From: Streptomyces nigrescens
GTDB lineage: Bacteria; Actinomycetota; Actinomycetes; Streptomycetales; Streptomycetaceae
Assembly (NCBI GenBank): GCA_024349765.1
Contig: AP026073.1
Coordinates: 7,254,001-7,318,000, forward strand
DNA: 64,000 bases
Direction of reading: 5' to 3'
The position numbers and the translations under genes were made by a program. Below the pieces are notes generated by a model that saw only the letters and a program-made list of their open reading frames with translations, was not told the origin of the DNA and did not search any database. This document shows positions 18,321-28,322 of the stretch, piece after piece; position 1 is the first letter of the stretch; every line of letters starts with the position of its first letter.

Positions 18321-19328
18321 TCAGCCCTGCCGGATGACAAGTCTGCCACCCTGCCGCCGGACACCGACCCGCCCGGGGAGGTTGATGGCGCCCTGGCCCC
18401 GCCAGGCGGTGATCAGCCGGTCCACTTCCTCGATGTGGCGGGCGAAGAGCGAACCGGCGGGGGAACCGGCGCCGATCACGGCCCGGCGCAGCACCCGGCG
18501 GCGGACCGCGGGGGGCAGCGCGTACAGGGCCGCGACGTCGAGGCTGCCGGTGTCGTCGAGGACCGTGCCCTCGGCGTCGGCCGCCCAGGCGTCCAGGGCG
18601 TCGGCGTCGTCGCGGGAGAGCTGGGCGGTCCGGGCCAGCGCCTCGACGACGCCCTTGCCCAGCGCCTTCTCCAGGGCGGGCAGGCCCTCGTGGCGCAGCC
18701 GGGAACGGGTGTACGCGGGGTCGGAGTTGTGCGGGTCGTCCCAGACGGGCAGCGCCTGGATCAGGCAGGCCTTGCGGGCGGTCTGGCGGTCGACGTCCAG
18801 GAAGGGGCGGCGGTAGCGGCCGCCGGTGCCGCTGGTGGCGGCCATACCGGAGAGCGAACGGGTGCCGGAGCCGCGGGCGAGGCCGAGCAGCACGGTCTCG
18901 GCCTGGTCGTCGCGGGTGTGACCGAGCAGGACCGCGGCGGCGCCGTGGCGCTCGGCGAGCGCGTCGAGGGCGGCGTACCGGGCGTCACGGGCGGCGGCTT
19001 CCGGACCGCCCTCGCGGCCGACGGTGACGGCGACGACCTCGACCGGGTCGAGGCGCAGGGCCCGCAGCCGCAGCGCGACCTCGGCGGCGCGCAGATCGGA
19101 GCCCTCCTGGAGGCCGTGGTCGATGGTCACGCCCCCGGCCCGGACGCCCAGCTTGGGCGCCTCGAAGGCGAGGGCGGAGGCGAGCGCCATCGAGTCGGCG
19201 CCGCCGGAGCATGCGACGAGCACGAGCGGGGGCTCGTGCCGGTCCTGTGCGCTGTGGTGGGTGAGCACGTCGTGGAGTACGCGGCGGACCGCCAGGCGTA
19301 TCGCGGCGACCGCTGGATGGGGACCCAT
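18321..19328 (-). CDS. tilS: tRNA(Ile)-lysidine synthetase
   Basis: TilS ligates lysine to C34 of the tRNA-Ile CAU anticodon and is essential for AUA decoding. It is 335 aa. The PP-loop SGGADSMAL and the downstream [21 protein letters not shown] region are typical, and the C-terminal domain is short, as in actinobacteria. ATG 19328 has GGA-rich sequence before it; a TTG at 19340 in frame is less likely. The 190-bp region upstream to the metalloprotease gene shows no gene. Confidence 0.93.
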   Translation of the reverse strand: MGPHPAVAAIRLAVRRVLHDVLTHHSAQDRHEPPLVLVACSGGADSMALASALAFEAPKLGVRAGGVTIDHGLQEGSDLRAAEVALRLRALRLDPVEVVAVTVGREGGPEAAARDARYAALDALAERHGAAAVLLGHTRDDQAETVLLGLARGSGTRSLSGMAATSGTGGRYRRPFLDVDRQTARKACLIQALPVWDDPHNSDPAYTRSRLRHEGLPALEKALGKGVVEALARTAQLSRDDADALDAWAADAEGTVLDDTGSLDVAALYALPPAVRRRVLRRAVIGAGSPAGSLFARHIEEVDRLITAWRGQGAINLPGRVGVRRQGGRLVIRQG

Positions 19329-19519
19329 GTCCGTTTCCAATCGTTCAGCTGGGGGTGCCTCGGCCGGTGAGGGCTTTTCGTCACACAGAGTGCCTAGATG
19401 GTGACAGAGGCGAGCGGTTCCCCGAGCATTGCACGCCTATCCATCGGTAACGGTCCCTCAGACGGGTGATTGAAGGGGCGCTCTACTGCCACGCGGTGTG
19501 CCCAGCTCACAACGTTTGC

Positions 19520-20665
19520 CTACGGCGCCCCGTCCGCCTTCCGGTGCACCCGCGCGACCCAGTCCGCCGGTTTGGCGATCTCCTGTTTGGTGGGGAGGGT
19601 GTTCGGCGACGTCCAGACCCGGTTGAAGCCGTCCATCCCGACCTCTTCGACGACCGCGCGGACGAACCGCTCGCCGTCGCGGTACTGCCGCAGCTTGGCG
19701 TCCAGGCCGAGCAGTTTACGCAGCGCCTGGTCGAGCCGCCCGGCACCGCTGGCCCGCCGCTTCTGGAACTTCTCCCGGATCTCGGCGACCGACGGCACGA
19801 CGTCCGGCCCCACCCCGTCCATCACGTAATCCGCGTGCCCCTCCAGGAGGGACATCACGGCGGTAAGCCGCGCCAGGATCTCGCGCTGGGCCGGCGTCTG
19901 GACGAGATCGACGAGCGAGCGGCCGCCGTCCTCTTCCTCCTCGCCCTCGGGCCGGGCGCCTGCCAGTGACTGGGCGGCCTCCCGCAGCCGCTCCAGGAGG
20001 GTGCCCGGATCGATGTCGGTCTCCCCGAGGAACGACTGGATCTCGCCCTCGATGTGGTCGCGCAGCCACGGCACGGCCGTGAACTGGGTGCGGTGCGTCT
20101 CCTCGTGCAGGCACACCCACAGCCGGAAGTCGTGCGGTTCCACTTCGAGCTCACGCTCGACGTGGACGATGTTCGGGGCGACCAGCAGCAGCCGGCCGCC
20201 CTGCTCACCGGCCGGCAGGTCCCGGCTGGGCGGCGCGAACGTCTCGTACTGGCCGAGCACCCGCGACGCCAGGAACGACAGCAGCATCCCCAGCTCCACG
20301 CCGGTCACCTTGCCGCCGACCGCGCCCAGCACCGCGCCACCGGGGACCGTCGAGCGGCGGTCCTCCATCTTGGCGAGCAGCGGTTTGAGCACCGCCCGGA
20401 AACCGGCGACGTTCGCCCTGACCCAGCCGGGCCGGTCCACGACCAGGACGGGCGTGTCGTGCGGCACCTCGCCCTGCGCGTCCGGCTGCGCAAGCCGCGT
20501 GAACGCCCGCACGTGCGCCTCGGACGCCTTGGCGTGCCTGCGCAACTCGGCGACGATCGCCCGCGCCTCGTCCCGGCTCACCTCTGGGCCCGGCCGCACG
20601 AACCGGGTCGCGGTCGCGACCGCGAGATTCCAGTCGACCATCTCGGTTCCACCGATGCTCGTCAT
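19520..20665 (-). CDS. Zinc-dependent metalloprotease-like protein (coenzyme F420 biosynthesis-associated family)
   Basis: A 381-aa protein of the actinobacterial family annotated as zinc-dependent metalloprotease or F420 biosynthesis-associated. The zinc motif HEETH is in WVCLHEETHRTQF, and a third ligand probably lies in LLEGHADYVMD. A membrane-like segment VLGAVGGKVTGVELGMLLSFLAS is near residue 110. The family name rests on association, and proteolysis is not established as far as I know. The neighbouring dacB is separated by the inverted-repeat region 20701-21200. The start at 20665 (MTSIGGTEMVDWNLAV) is plausible; an internal ATG also fits. Confidence 0.85.
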   Translation of the reverse strand: MTSIGGTEMVDWNLAVATATRFVRPGPEVSRDEARAIVAELRRHAKASEAHVRAFTRLAQPDAQGEVPHDTPVLVVDRPGWVRANVAGFRAVLKPLLAKMEDRRSTVPGGAVLGAVGGKVTGVELGMLLSFLASRVLGQYETFAPPSRDLPAGEQGGRLLLVAPNIVHVERELEVEPHDFRLWVCLHEETHRTQFTAVPWLRDHIEGEIQSFLGETDIDPGTLLERLREAAQSLAGARPEGEEEEDGGRSLVDLVQTPAQREILARLTAVMSLLEGHADYVMDGVGPDVVPSVAEIREKFQKRRASGAGRLDQALRKLLGLDAKLRQYRDGERFVRAVVEEVGMDGFNRVWTSPNTLPTKQEIAKPADWVARVHRKADGAP

Positions 20666-20700
20666 GACTTCACGGTACGGGCCCGTGAGTCCACGGGGTA

Positions 20701-21200
20701 GCCGACCACGTACTTGTCTGCGGCACCGCGGGTGTTGTTCACCGTTGCGCGCTTTGCGGCGCCCCGCACGTAGCCACCTGCCCCGCCGCGGGGCGTCTCA
20801 CCGTTGCGCCTGGCGGCGGGCGTGGTGTTGTCGGGTGCGGTGCCGGCCCTCCAGACTTCGTCCTCCGGTCCAGCCCCTCCCGTGAGTGGGAGTTCTTAGC
20901 TGGTTGGGGGCAGGCCTGATCAGTCGGCTGCACGCTCGCGGGCATTACGTGCACCCCCACCACCGTTTCCTTCCCCCTCACGGGAGGGGACGGGCCGGAG
21001 GGGCCGGTTGTGTGGACGTAAAGCGTCAGCAGTCCACACAACCGGCCCCGGAGGCCCGTCACCGCACCCGACAACAACCCAGCCCGCCGCAGGCGCAACG
21101 GCGAGCAAGACCCGCGGCGCCGCAGACAGGTACGTGGGCGGCGCCGCAAAGCGCGCAACGGCGAGCAAGCCCCGCGGCGGGACGGCCAAGTACGTGGGAA
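20701..21200. repeat. Long imperfect inverted repeat (about 140-bp arms) with internal duplication
   Basis: The left arm 20701-20842 is the reverse complement of the right arm 21060-21200 at roughly 85 percent by eye. Each arm itself contains two copies of a unit with GCAACGGCGAGCAAG, CCCGCGGCG and TACGTGGG. The middle holds further inverted pairs, CCCCTCCCGTGAG with CTCACGGGAGGGG, and the hairpin at 21000-21049. It fills the whole gap between the metalloprotease gene and dacB. It resembles a miniature transposable element or large structured RNA more than a gene, but the identity is unknown. Confidence 0.8.
21000..21049. terminator. 18-bp perfect hairpin inside the inverted-repeat region
   Basis: GGGGCCGGTTGTGTGGAC (21000-21017) pairs perfectly with 21032-21049, with a 14-nt loop. 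It is about 150 nt beyond the dacB stop on the minus strand. It could terminate dacB transcription, or act as the apex of the larger fold. Confidence 0.65.
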
Positions 21201-21201
21201 G

Positions 21202-22791
21202 TCAACGACAACCGCAATTCGCCACCGCAGAAGCCAAGTTGTCCAGTGCCCGCTGCGCGCCCGGCGCATCCGTCGTGCCGGTGGTCATGAAGGAGAAGAC
21301 CAGGAGGCGGCCGTCGGCGTCGACGACCGTGCCGGCGAGGGTGTTGACGCCGGTGAGCGTGCCCGTCTTGGCGCGGACCGCGCCCGCGCCCGCGCTCTGG
21401 CCCGTGTAGCGGCTGCTGAGGGTGCCGGTGAAGGCCGCCACCGGGAGGCCGGTGACCACGGACCGCAGGGCCGGGTGGTCGGGCGCGGCGGCCTGCAGCA
21501 GGAGGCGGGAGAGCAGCGCGGCGGACACCTTGTCGCCGCGGTCCAGGCCGCTGCCGTCCTTGAAGACCGCGCCGGCCAGCGGCAGGTGCTGGCGGGCGAG
21601 GGCGTCGTGGACGGCCTTGGCGGCGCCCGCGAAGCTGGCCGGCTGGCCGGAGCCGAGCGCGGCCTGCCGGGCCAGCGCCTCGGCGATGTCGTTGTCGCTG
21701 TAGGTGAGCATCCGCTCCACGAGGGAGGAGAGCGGGAGGGAGTGGACGGCGGCCAGCCGCTCGGCGTGCGCGGGTGCCTTGGCGCCCTTCGGGGTGCCGT
21801 CGATCGTGATGCCGCGCTCGTGGAGGAGGTCGGCGAAGGTGCGGGCGGTGGTCCCGGCGGGGTCGGCGTCGCGGGGCGCCGGGCCGTGGTCGCTGTCGTC
21901 GAGGCGGGCCTCGTCGGTCATCAGCGCCGTGACGGGGGCGAGGTTCTCGTCGGGGCCGAAGGCGTGGTCGACCGGCCCCGAGTAGGCGGAGGCGTCGTAC
22001 CCGAGGCCCACCGTGGTCAGGTGGCGCCGCTTGAGCGCGCGGGCGGTGGCGTCGGCCAGCGTGCGGAGGCTCGCGGGCTGCTCGGCGGTGGTCTGCTGCG
22101 GGGCGCGGGCGGTGAGCGTGGGGTCGCCGCCGCCGACCAGGACGATGCGGTCCTTGCCGGCGGTGACGACGGTGGTGTCGATGCGGTGCTCCGGGCCGCG
22201 GGCGGACAGCGCGGCGACGGCGGTGGCGAGCTTGACCGTGGAGGCCGGGGTGGCGGCCTTGCCCTGGCCGGAGCCGAAGACCTCGCGGCCGGCCGCGACG
22301 TCCACCACGGAGGCGGTGCGCAGCGGGCCCAGCGCCGGGTCCTTGAGCAGCGGCGCGAGGGCGTCGGCGAGCCCGGCGCCGGTCGGTACCGGTGCCGCGC
22401 CCCGGCCGGCGCCCGCGGCGGGGCGAACGCCGAGCGCGGGCAGGACGGGCGCGGCGCTGGGCGCCGGGCGGTCGGGCTCGGCGGCGTGATGCTCACCACT
22501 GGATCCGTCGACCACCGCCGCCTCGGCCCGCTCGGCCGTACGCTGACCGGAGTCCCACGGGCCGGCCGCCGCCACCGCGACGAGCGCGGCCGTCAGGCCG
22601 GTGGCTGCGGAGACCGCCGTCAGCCGCCAGGTCTGCCGGGTGTGCCGCGGGGTGTCCTGCCAGGCCTGCCGTACGGTGCCGGCCGCCGCCCGGGCCGAGC
22701 GCCCGGCCGCGTCGGCCGCCTCCCGTGCGGTGCGCTGCGCCGAACGCTGCGCCGACTGCCATCTGACCTGCCATTTCCTGGTCTCCGGCAC
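21202..22791 (-). CDS. dacB: D-alanyl-D-alanine carboxypeptidase/endopeptidase (PBP4 class C)
   Basis: Low-molecular-mass penicillin-binding protein that trims and cleaves peptidoglycan cross-bridges outside the membrane. It is 529 aa. A cytoplasmic basic stretch is followed by a membrane anchor at about residues 55-75 and a linker. Then come the active-site motifs ASTVK (Ser near 184), YSDN and KTGT in the order expected for class C PBPs. GTG 22791 ([11 protein letters not shown]) has AAAGGGG about 10 nt upstream; GTG 22836 is the longer option. It is divergent from ppa. Confidence 0.93.
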   Translation of the reverse strand: MPETRKWQVRWQSAQRSAQRTAREAADAAGRSARAAAGTVRQAWQDTPRHTRQTWRLTAVSAATGLTAALVAVAAAGPWDSGQRTAERAEAAVVDGSSGEHHAAEPDRPAPSAAPVLPALGVRPAAGAGRGAAPVPTGAGLADALAPLLKDPALGPLRTASVVDVAAGREVFGSGQGKAATPASTVKLATAVAALSARGPEHRIDTTVVTAGKDRIVLVGGGDPTLTARAPQQTTAEQPASLRTLADATARALKRRHLTTVGLGYDASAYSGPVDHAFGPDENLAPVTALMTDEARLDDSDHGPAPRDADPAGTTARTFADLLHERGITIDGTPKGAKAPAHAERLAAVHSLPLSSLVERMLTYSDNDIAEALARQAALGSGQPASFAGAAKAVHDALARQHLPLAGAVFKDGSGLDRGDKVSAALLSRLLLQAAAPDHPALRSVVTGLPVAAFTGTLSSRYTGQSAGAGAVRAKTGTLTGVNTLAGTVVDADGRLLVFSFMTTGTTDAPGAQRALDNLASAVANCGCR

Positions 22792-22877
22792 CTCGGACCA
22801 GCCCCTTTCGCCACCACACACCTGCGTGGGGGACACTTAATCACCAGACGTATGTGTTGATCATGGAGGAGCCACCC

Positions 22878-23369
22878 GTGGAGTTCGACGTCACCATCGA
22901 GATCCCGAAGGGTTCGCGGAACAAGTACGAGGTGGACCACGAGACCGGTCGGATCCGCCTGGACCGTCGACTCTTCACCTCGACCAGCTACCCGGCGGAC
23001 TACGGCTTTGTCGAGAACACCCTGGGCGAGGACGGCGACCCGCTGGACGCCCTGGTCATCCTGGATGAGCCGACCTTCCCCGGCTGCCTCATCAAGTGCC
23101 GCGCCATCGGCATGTTCCGGATGACGGACGAGGCCGGCGGCGACGACAAGCTGCTGTGCGTCCCGGCGTCCGACCCGCGCGTGGAGCACCTGCGTGACAT
23201 CCACCACGTGTCGGAGTTCGACCGCCTGGAGATCCAGCACTTCTTCGAGGTCTACAAGGACCTGGAGCCGGGCAAGTCCGTCGAGGGCGCCAACTGGGTC
23301 GGCCGCGCGGAGGCCGAGGCCGAGATCGAGGCCTCGTACAAGCGCGCCGAGGCGCACGGCGGGCACTGA
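22878..23369 (+). CDS. ppa: Inorganic pyrophosphatase (family I)
   Basis: Hydrolyses pyrophosphate released by biosynthesis. It is 163 aa, with the signature [11 protein letters not shown] (metal-binding Asp residues) and the substrate region [23 protein letters not shown] 22878 is fixed by the ribosome site GGAGGAG 6 nt before it; the upstream ATG 22863 would sit on top of that site. It is divergent from dacB and followed by two hairpins before the RiPP cluster. Confidence 0.96.
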   Translation: MEFDVTIEIPKGSRNKYEVDHETGRIRLDRRLFTSTSYPADYGFVENTLGEDGDPLDALVILDEPTFPGCLIKCRAIGMFRMTDEAGGDDKLLCVPASDPRVEHLRDIHHVSEFDRLEIQHFFEVYKDLEPGKSVEGANWVGRAEAEAEIEASYKRAEAHGGH

Positions 23370-23785
23370 TCGAAGCACCCGGGCGCAGGTCGGCGCCCGG
23401 TGAATTTCGTACGCGAACGGGCGGCATCCAACCGGGTGCCGCCCTTCGTCCGTTTGTGCCGGGGGTTTGTGCCGGCCGGTGTGCGTGGCGACGCGCGGAG
23501 AAATTCCCGTTCTCCGGTAAAAAGCGGGAAGCAATGAGTAAAGTTTGCGTGCGGCGCCCGGCTGCTCCGTGATCATCGCCAAATAAGCGGCAGATAAATT
23601 AACTTACGGCGGCCCCGCATAGGCCCCGCCTATTCCGCGCACCGCGCTCCCGGCGGCCAATTAACCCCTAAGTTGACAGCGCGCGGCGATGCTAGCTTCG
23701 CCACCTTGACGAGAGCACCCCAATAGGCAAGGCGGTTCTCCGGGTCACGCACCGCGTGACCGTCGTCAAAGCGGGGGGAGCACTC
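23370..23785. other. Boundary between core genes and the RiPP cluster, with a possible promoter
   Basis: It is 416 bp and clearly less GC-rich than its surroundings after position 23500, as often at insertion borders. TTGACA at 23673-23678 with TAGCTT at 23693-23698 is promoter-like, but the 14-nt spacer is short. No gene was seen. Confidence 0.45.
23379..23444 (+). terminator. Two consecutive hairpins after ppa
   Basis: CCGGGCGC/GCGCCCGG (23379-23400, 6-nt loop) is followed by GGGCGGCA/TGCCGCCC (23419-23444). Together they should isolate ppa from the cluster downstream. Confidence 0.65.
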
Positions 23786-25729
23786 ATGGCACATCGCGTG
23801 GGCCGCGCAAGCCAGAGGGGCAGGACCACACGCGCGGGACTGGTCGCCACGGTCTTCAGACAGCACACCGCGCTGCTGGTCGCGGGCGTGGCACTGGGCC
23901 TGGCGGGGGTGGCCGCCTCGCTCACCCAGCCGGTGGCCATCGGCCGGCTGATCGAGGCGGCGGGCCGCGGCGAATCGCTGGGCGCCCCCATCACCTGGCT
24001 CGTCTCGCTTTTCTGCGCCGGCGCGCTGCTCACCTCTCTCCAGGCCTACGTCATCGGCCGGGCCGGGGAGAACATCGTCTTCGACGTCCGCCGGCTCCTG
24101 ACCGAACGTCTGCTGCGCGCCGATCTCACCGCATTCGGGAAACGGCCGCAGGGCGATATCTTCACCCGCACGGTCACCGATACCTCTCTGGTGAAGATCG
24201 CCCTTTCGCAGAGCCTGACCCAGCTGATCACCAGTGGCGTCACGGTGCTGGGCGGCGTGGTGCTGATGTTCTGCATCGACGCGGGGCTGATGGTCATCAC
24301 CCTGGGCTGTCTCGGCGCCGCCAGCGTGGTCTCCCTGCTGCTCGCCCGGAAGCTGCGCAAGGTGGCGCTGGAGAACCGCGACGACATCGGCGCGTTCGGC
24401 ACCGCCGTCCAGCGCGTGCTCTCCGCCCTGCCCACGGTCAAGGCGTCCCGCGCCGAGTCCCGTGAGGCCGACCGCATCGGCGCGCTGGCCGGGAACGCCC
24501 GGCGGTCCGGCATCCGGGGCACCGCCTACGGCGCCCTGCTGACGCCGTCCATGAACGTGGGCACGCAGGGCGCGCTGGCCGTCGTCGTCGGGGTGGGCAT
24601 GGCCTGGGTGGCCCGCGGCGAGATGACCATGGCCGCCCTGACCACGTTCATCATGTACCTGTTCCAGCTGGTGTCCCCGCTGGTGATGTTCTTCATGGCG
24701 GTCGGCCAGTTCGTCCAGGGCCGGGCCGCCATCCAGAAGGTCGACGAGCTGGCCGACATGCCCCAGGAGGGCGGCGGGACGGCGGACGCCGGGCGCGCCG
24801 CGCCGATGGTGCTGGCGGCCCACGGCCGGGCGGCGGTCGAGTTCCGCGACGTCCGCTTCGGCTACGAGCGCGGGGACCAGGGCGAGCGGTCCCCGGTCCT
24901 GCACGGCGTCTCGTTCCACGTCCCGGCGCGCGGACTCACCGCCGTCGTCGGACCGTCCGGCGCGGGCAAGACCACCCTGTTCCAGCTGATCGAACGCTTC
25001 TATCCGGCCAGCGGCGGCAGCATCCTGGTCGGCGGCCGGAACATCGAGGCGCTGCCCCTCGACGCCCTGCGCGGGCTGGTCGGTTACGTCCAGCAGGACA
25101 GCGCTGCGCTGCGCGGCACCGTCCGGGAGAACCTCACCTACGCCAGCCCCGACGCCGGCGAGGACGACATCCGGCAGGCGGTGGAGATGGCCGGGCTCGC
25201 CAAGGTCGTGGCCAAGCTCCCGCAAGGTCTCGACACCGAACTCGGCGACCAGGGCAGCGGATTGTCCGGCGGCCAGCGCCAACGCCTGTGCATCGCCCGC
25301 ACGTTGCTGCAGAAGCCGGCGGTCATGCTGCTGGACGAGGCCACCTCCCACCTCGACTCCGACTCCGAGCGGGACTTCCGCGACGTCCTGCAGCGGGTCT
25401 CCCGGCACTGCGCGGTCATCGCCATCGCCCACCGGATCTCCACGGTGATCGACGCCGAGCAGATCGTGGTGCTGGAGGACGGCCGGGTCCGGGCCACCGG
25501 CCGGCACCAGGACCTGATGACCCGCGATGCGCTCTACCGGCGACTGGCCGGCTCCCAGCTGCACGCCGACTCCGGCGGCCGCGCCCCCGCCCGGGTCCCG
25601 GACCGCAACCACCCCCGCGACTCGGAGACGACGCTCTCCCTCTCCCTGGCCTTCGGCGGGCTCCCGCCGGCCACCCTCAACGAACAGACCATCCGGCTCC
25701 GGCCCATCAGGAGCGAGGAGCAGTGGTGA
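23786..25729 (+). CDS. ABC exporter, fused membrane and ATPase domains (LinT-like)
   Basis: Half-transporter of the MsbA/lantibiotic-exporter type, 647 aa. About six transmembrane helices (to about residue 330) precede the ATPase, with Walker A GPSGAGKTT (about 390), signature LSGGQRQRL (about 493), Walker B AVMLLDEATSHLDS and H-loop IAHR. ATG 23786 follows GGGGGGAG. It is the first gene of the putative linaridin operon and the likely peptide exporter. Unusual is a tail of about 50 residues after the ATPase containing TTLSLSLAFGGLPPATLNEQ. The stop overlaps the next start. Confidence 0.92.
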   Translation: MAHRVGRASQRGRTTRAGLVATVFRQHTALLVAGVALGLAGVAASLTQPVAIGRLIEAAGRGESLGAPITWLVSLFCAGALLTSLQAYVIGRAGENIVFDVRRLLTERLLRADLTAFGKRPQGDIFTRTVTDTSLVKIALSQSLTQLITSGVTVLGGVVLMFCIDAGLMVITLGCLGAASVVSLLLARKLRKVALENRDDIGAFGTAVQRVLSALPTVKASRAESREADRIGALAGNARRSGIRGTAYGALLTPSMNVGTQGALAVVVGVGMAWVARGEMTMAALTTFIMYLFQLVSPLVMFFMAVGQFVQGRAAIQKVDELADMPQEGGGTADAGRAAPMVLAAHGRAAVEFRDVRFGYERGDQGERSPVLHGVSFHVPARGLTAVVGPSGAGKTTLFQLIERFYPASGGSILVGGRNIEALPLDALRGLVGYVQQDSAALRGTVRENLTYASPDAGEDDIRQAVEMAGLAKVVAKLPQGLDTELGDQGSGLSGGQRQRLCIARTLLQKPAVMLLDEATSHLDSDSERDFRDVLQRVSRHCAVIAIAHRISTVIDAEQIVVLEDGRVRATGRHQDLMTRDALYRRLAGSQLHADSGGRAPARVPDRNHPRDSETTLSLSLAFGGLPPATLNEQTIRLRPIRSEEQW

Positions 25730-27210
25730 ACGGCACCGACGTGGCCGTCGTGGGCACCGGCCCCAACGGACTCGCGGCCGGCGTGGTCCTGGCCCGCGCC
25801 GGCCTGCGGGTGGCGCTGTACGAACGGGCCGAGACCATCGGCGGCGGGCTGCGCACCGCGCCCCTCTTCGACAGCGGCGTGCCGCACGACCTCTGCTCCG
25901 CCGTCCACCCCATGGCCGCCGCCTCCCCGTTCTTCCGGGCGTTCGGCCTGGCGGAGCGCGGTGTCGAGCTGCTGCAGCCCGAGATCGCCTACGCCCATCC
26001 GCTCGACGGCGGCCGCGCGGCCCTGGCGTACCGGTCGCTGGCCGAGACCTGCGCGCACCTGGGCGCCGACGGCCCGCGCTGGCGGCGGCTGATGGAGCCC
26101 CTGCTGGAGCACAGCGACGGCATCGTCGACCTGGTCATGAACGGGCAGCGCCGGCTGCCCGGGGACCCCGCGGCAGCCCTGCTGCTGGCGAGCCGGGTGG
26201 CGGTGCACGGCACCGGGCTCGGCGCGGCGCACTTCGCCGGCGAGGAGGCGGCCGCCCTGCTCACCGGTGTCGCCGCCCATGCGGTCGGCAAGCTGCCGAG
26301 CCTCGCGGGCGGCGCGGTGGCCATGCTGCTCGGCCACCTCGCGCACGGCACGGGCTGGCCGCTGCCCCGCGGCGGCAGCGCCCGGATCGCCGAGGTGCTG
26401 GCCGCGGACATCACCGCGCACGGCGGTGTCTTCCACACCGGGCACGAGGTGACGGACCTGGACCAACTCGGCGGCGCGCGGGCGGTGTTGCTCGACACCA
26501 GCCCCAAGAACTTCCTGGCGCTCGCCGGCGACCGGCTGCCCCGCCCGTACGCGCGCGGCCTGGCGCGGTTCCGTTACGGCCCGGGCGCCGCCAAGGTCGA
26601 CTTCCTGGTCTCCGAGCCGATCCCCTGGACCGATCCCGCGGTCGGCCGGGCCGGGTCGGTGCACCTGGGCGGCACCCGCGCCGAGATCGTCCGGCAGGAG
26701 ACGGCGACCGCCCGCCGGATCCGGACCCGGGAGCCCTTCGTCCTGGTCGTGGACCCGGCGGCGACCGATCCGGGTCGCGCGCTGCCCGGGAAGCGCCCGG
26801 TGTGGGCGTACGCGCACGTGCCGAACGGCGATCCCACCGACCCGTTCGAGCTGGTGCGGGCCCGCATCGAGCGCTACGCCCCGGGTTTCGGGGACACCGT
26901 CCTCGCGCACCGGTCCGTCGCCGCCGCGTCGTACGAGACCTACAACCCCAATTACGTGGGCGGGGACATCGGCACCGGCGCGATGACGCTGTACCAGAGC
27001 ATCGCCCGGCCCGTGCCGCGCCTCGATCCCTACCGCACGCCGCTGCCCGGCGTCTTCCTGTGTTCCTCGGCCACCCCGCCGGGGCCCGGCGTGCACGGCA
27101 TGTCCGGCTATTTCGCGGCGCTCTCGGCGCTCCGGCATTGTTTCGGTATACGCACCGCAGCCGACGTGTCACTCTCGCCGACACCGCGTCAATTCAGCCC
27201 TGCCAACTAA
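25726..27210 (+). CDS. FAD-dependent phytoene desaturase-like oxidoreductase (LinE-like)
   Basis: A 494-aa flavoprotein of the phytoene-desaturase/carotenoid-isomerase group. The FAD motif VAVVGTGPNGLAAG is at residues 6-19, followed by ERAETIGGG, and a C-terminal FAD segment FLCSSATPPGPGVHGMSGY is present. GTG 25726 overlaps the transporter stop as GTGA, so the two are coupled; GTG 25723 is an alternative. Enzymes of this type (LinE) occur in many linaridin clusters, where their exact reaction was unclear to my knowledge. It may oxidise or isomerise the modified peptide. Confidence 0.9.
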   Translation: MNGTDVAVVGTGPNGLAAGVVLARAGLRVALYERAETIGGGLRTAPLFDSGVPHDLCSAVHPMAAASPFFRAFGLAERGVELLQPEIAYAHPLDGGRAALAYRSLAETCAHLGADGPRWRRLMEPLLEHSDGIVDLVMNGQRRLPGDPAAALLLASRVAVHGTGLGAAHFAGEEAAALLTGVAAHAVGKLPSLAGGAVAMLLGHLAHGTGWPLPRGGSARIAEVLAADITAHGGVFHTGHEVTDLDQLGGARAVLLDTSPKNFLALAGDRLPRPYARGLARFRYGPGAAKVDFLVSEPIPWTDPAVGRAGSVHLGGTRAEIVRQETATARRIRTREPFVLVVDPAATDPGRALPGKRPVWAYAHVPNGDPTDPFELVRARIERYAPGFGDTVLAHRSVAAASYETYNPNYVGGDIGTGAMTLYQSIARPVPRLDPYRTPLPGVFLCSSATPPGPGVHGMSGYFAALSALRHCFGIRTAADVSLSPTPRQFSPAN

Positions 27211-27520
27211 TGCAGGAACACTCATCTGTTTCGGCGTCAACCAATCCCAACCGGACCTGGAGGCATGGAGATTGAGCCAGATAATCGATTGCGGGCCCGC
27301 TGACGTGGCTGATATCGTTCGTTCTAAAGTTACTCCCCCCACACTTCGTTGAGACGTCATCGCGGGATCGACCACAGCTGCTGGTCTGACCAACCACGCA
27401 GCCGGCCGCGGTTCTCCCGTACGGCCACCCGTTGGTGACGTATCGCGCCTTGCCTCGCTCTTCGTCTTCTTGACGTTCCCCGGGCATCGACAGTGGGGGC
27501 AGAAGAGAGGGGAAACACGG
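27211..27520. other. Gap inside the cluster, no supported gene
   Basis: It is 310 bp and relatively AT-rich in the middle. A 21-codon frame starts on an ATG overlapping the previous stop (TAATG at 27208) but has no ribosome site. A second cluster promoter may lie here, for example near TTGACG at 27471, but I cannot support it firmly. Confidence 0.4.
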
Positions 27521-28282
27521 GTGGAAAATGGAGTCCAGGACATAGGCTACGGACGCCAGTTCGCCGGCTGGTACGACCGACTGCTTCCGGACGACGCGAT
27601 TACCGCCGCCGCCGTCGAGGGGCTGGCGGCCCTCCATCCCGATCCCGAGGGGGGAACCCTCGAGTTCGGCGTCGGAACGGGACGGATTGCCCTCCCGCTC
27701 TCCGAAAAGATCGGCCACATAACGGGCGTGGACTCCTCGCCGGAGATGCTGGACGCGCTCCGCGTCAAGCTGACGGACGGCGCCGGCGACGTCACCCCGG
27801 TACACGGCGACATCCGCACCTACACCTCGGAATCCCGTTACTCCCTGGTGTATTGCGTCTGCGCGACGCTTTCGGTGCTCACCACTCCCGAGGACCAGCA
27901 GCAGGCCGTCCGACGCGCGGCCGACCTCCTCGCCCCCGGCGGCCGGCTCGTCATCGAGACGCACAACAAGCCGCCGGTCGTGGCCCTGCACGAAGGCCTC
28001 AGCCGCACCACCTACTTCATGCCCCACCCGGAGCCCGGCAGCGGCGTACAGACCCACTCCACCCTGCTCGACGGTGGTCTGTGGCACTGCTCCCACATCC
28101 TCTACCAGGCCGACGGCACCACCCGGGTCGGTTCCGAACTCACCCGGCTGACCACGCCGGAGGACATCGACGGCTACGCCCGCGCGGCCGGCCTCACGCC
28201 CGAATCCCATCTGGCGCACTGGGACGGCAGCCCCTACAGCGAACGCGCCCCGATGTTCATCTGCTGTTACGTCAAGCCCTGA
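27521..28282 (+). CDS. Class I SAM-dependent methyltransferase (LinM-like)
   Basis: A 253-aa methyltransferase with the SAM motif TLEFGVGTGRIALPL (about residues 46-60), acidic loop GVDSSPEMLDALR and a motif II region LVYCVCATLSVLT. GTG 27521 follows GAGAGGGG at about 9 nt. In linaridin clusters the equivalent enzyme (CypM type) dimethylates the alpha-amino group of the mature peptide, and that is the inferred role here. It is followed 40 bp later by the HTH gene. Confidence 0.88.
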   Translation: MENGVQDIGYGRQFAGWYDRLLPDDAITAAAVEGLAALHPDPEGGTLEFGVGTGRIALPLSEKIGHITGVDSSPEMLDALRVKLTDGAGDVTPVHGDIRTYTSESRYSLVYCVCATLSVLTTPEDQQQAVRRAADLLAPGGRLVIETHNKPPVVALHEGLSRTTYFMPHPEPGSGVQTHSTLLDGGLWHCSHILYQADGTTRVGSELTRLTTPEDIDGYARAAGLTPESHLAHWDGSPYSERAPMFICCYVKP

Positions 28283-28322
28283 GGGCAGCACCGAGAAAAC
28301 GGATGACGAAAGAGGGTCGCAC

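Noticed and set aside
21008-21409. Frame with repeated ATASK..RG..YVG peptide in the inverted-repeat region
   Set aside because: The peptide repeat follows from the DNA duplication, the frame runs antisense into dacB, and the other arm breaks it.
23630-25612. Long minus-strand frame opposite the ABC exporter
   Set aside because: The exporter frame carries all ATPase motifs, so this one is a shadow.
27210-27275. 21-codon frame starting on TAATG after the flavoprotein gene, possible second precursor
   Set aside because: There is no ribosome site, leader motif or plausible core.
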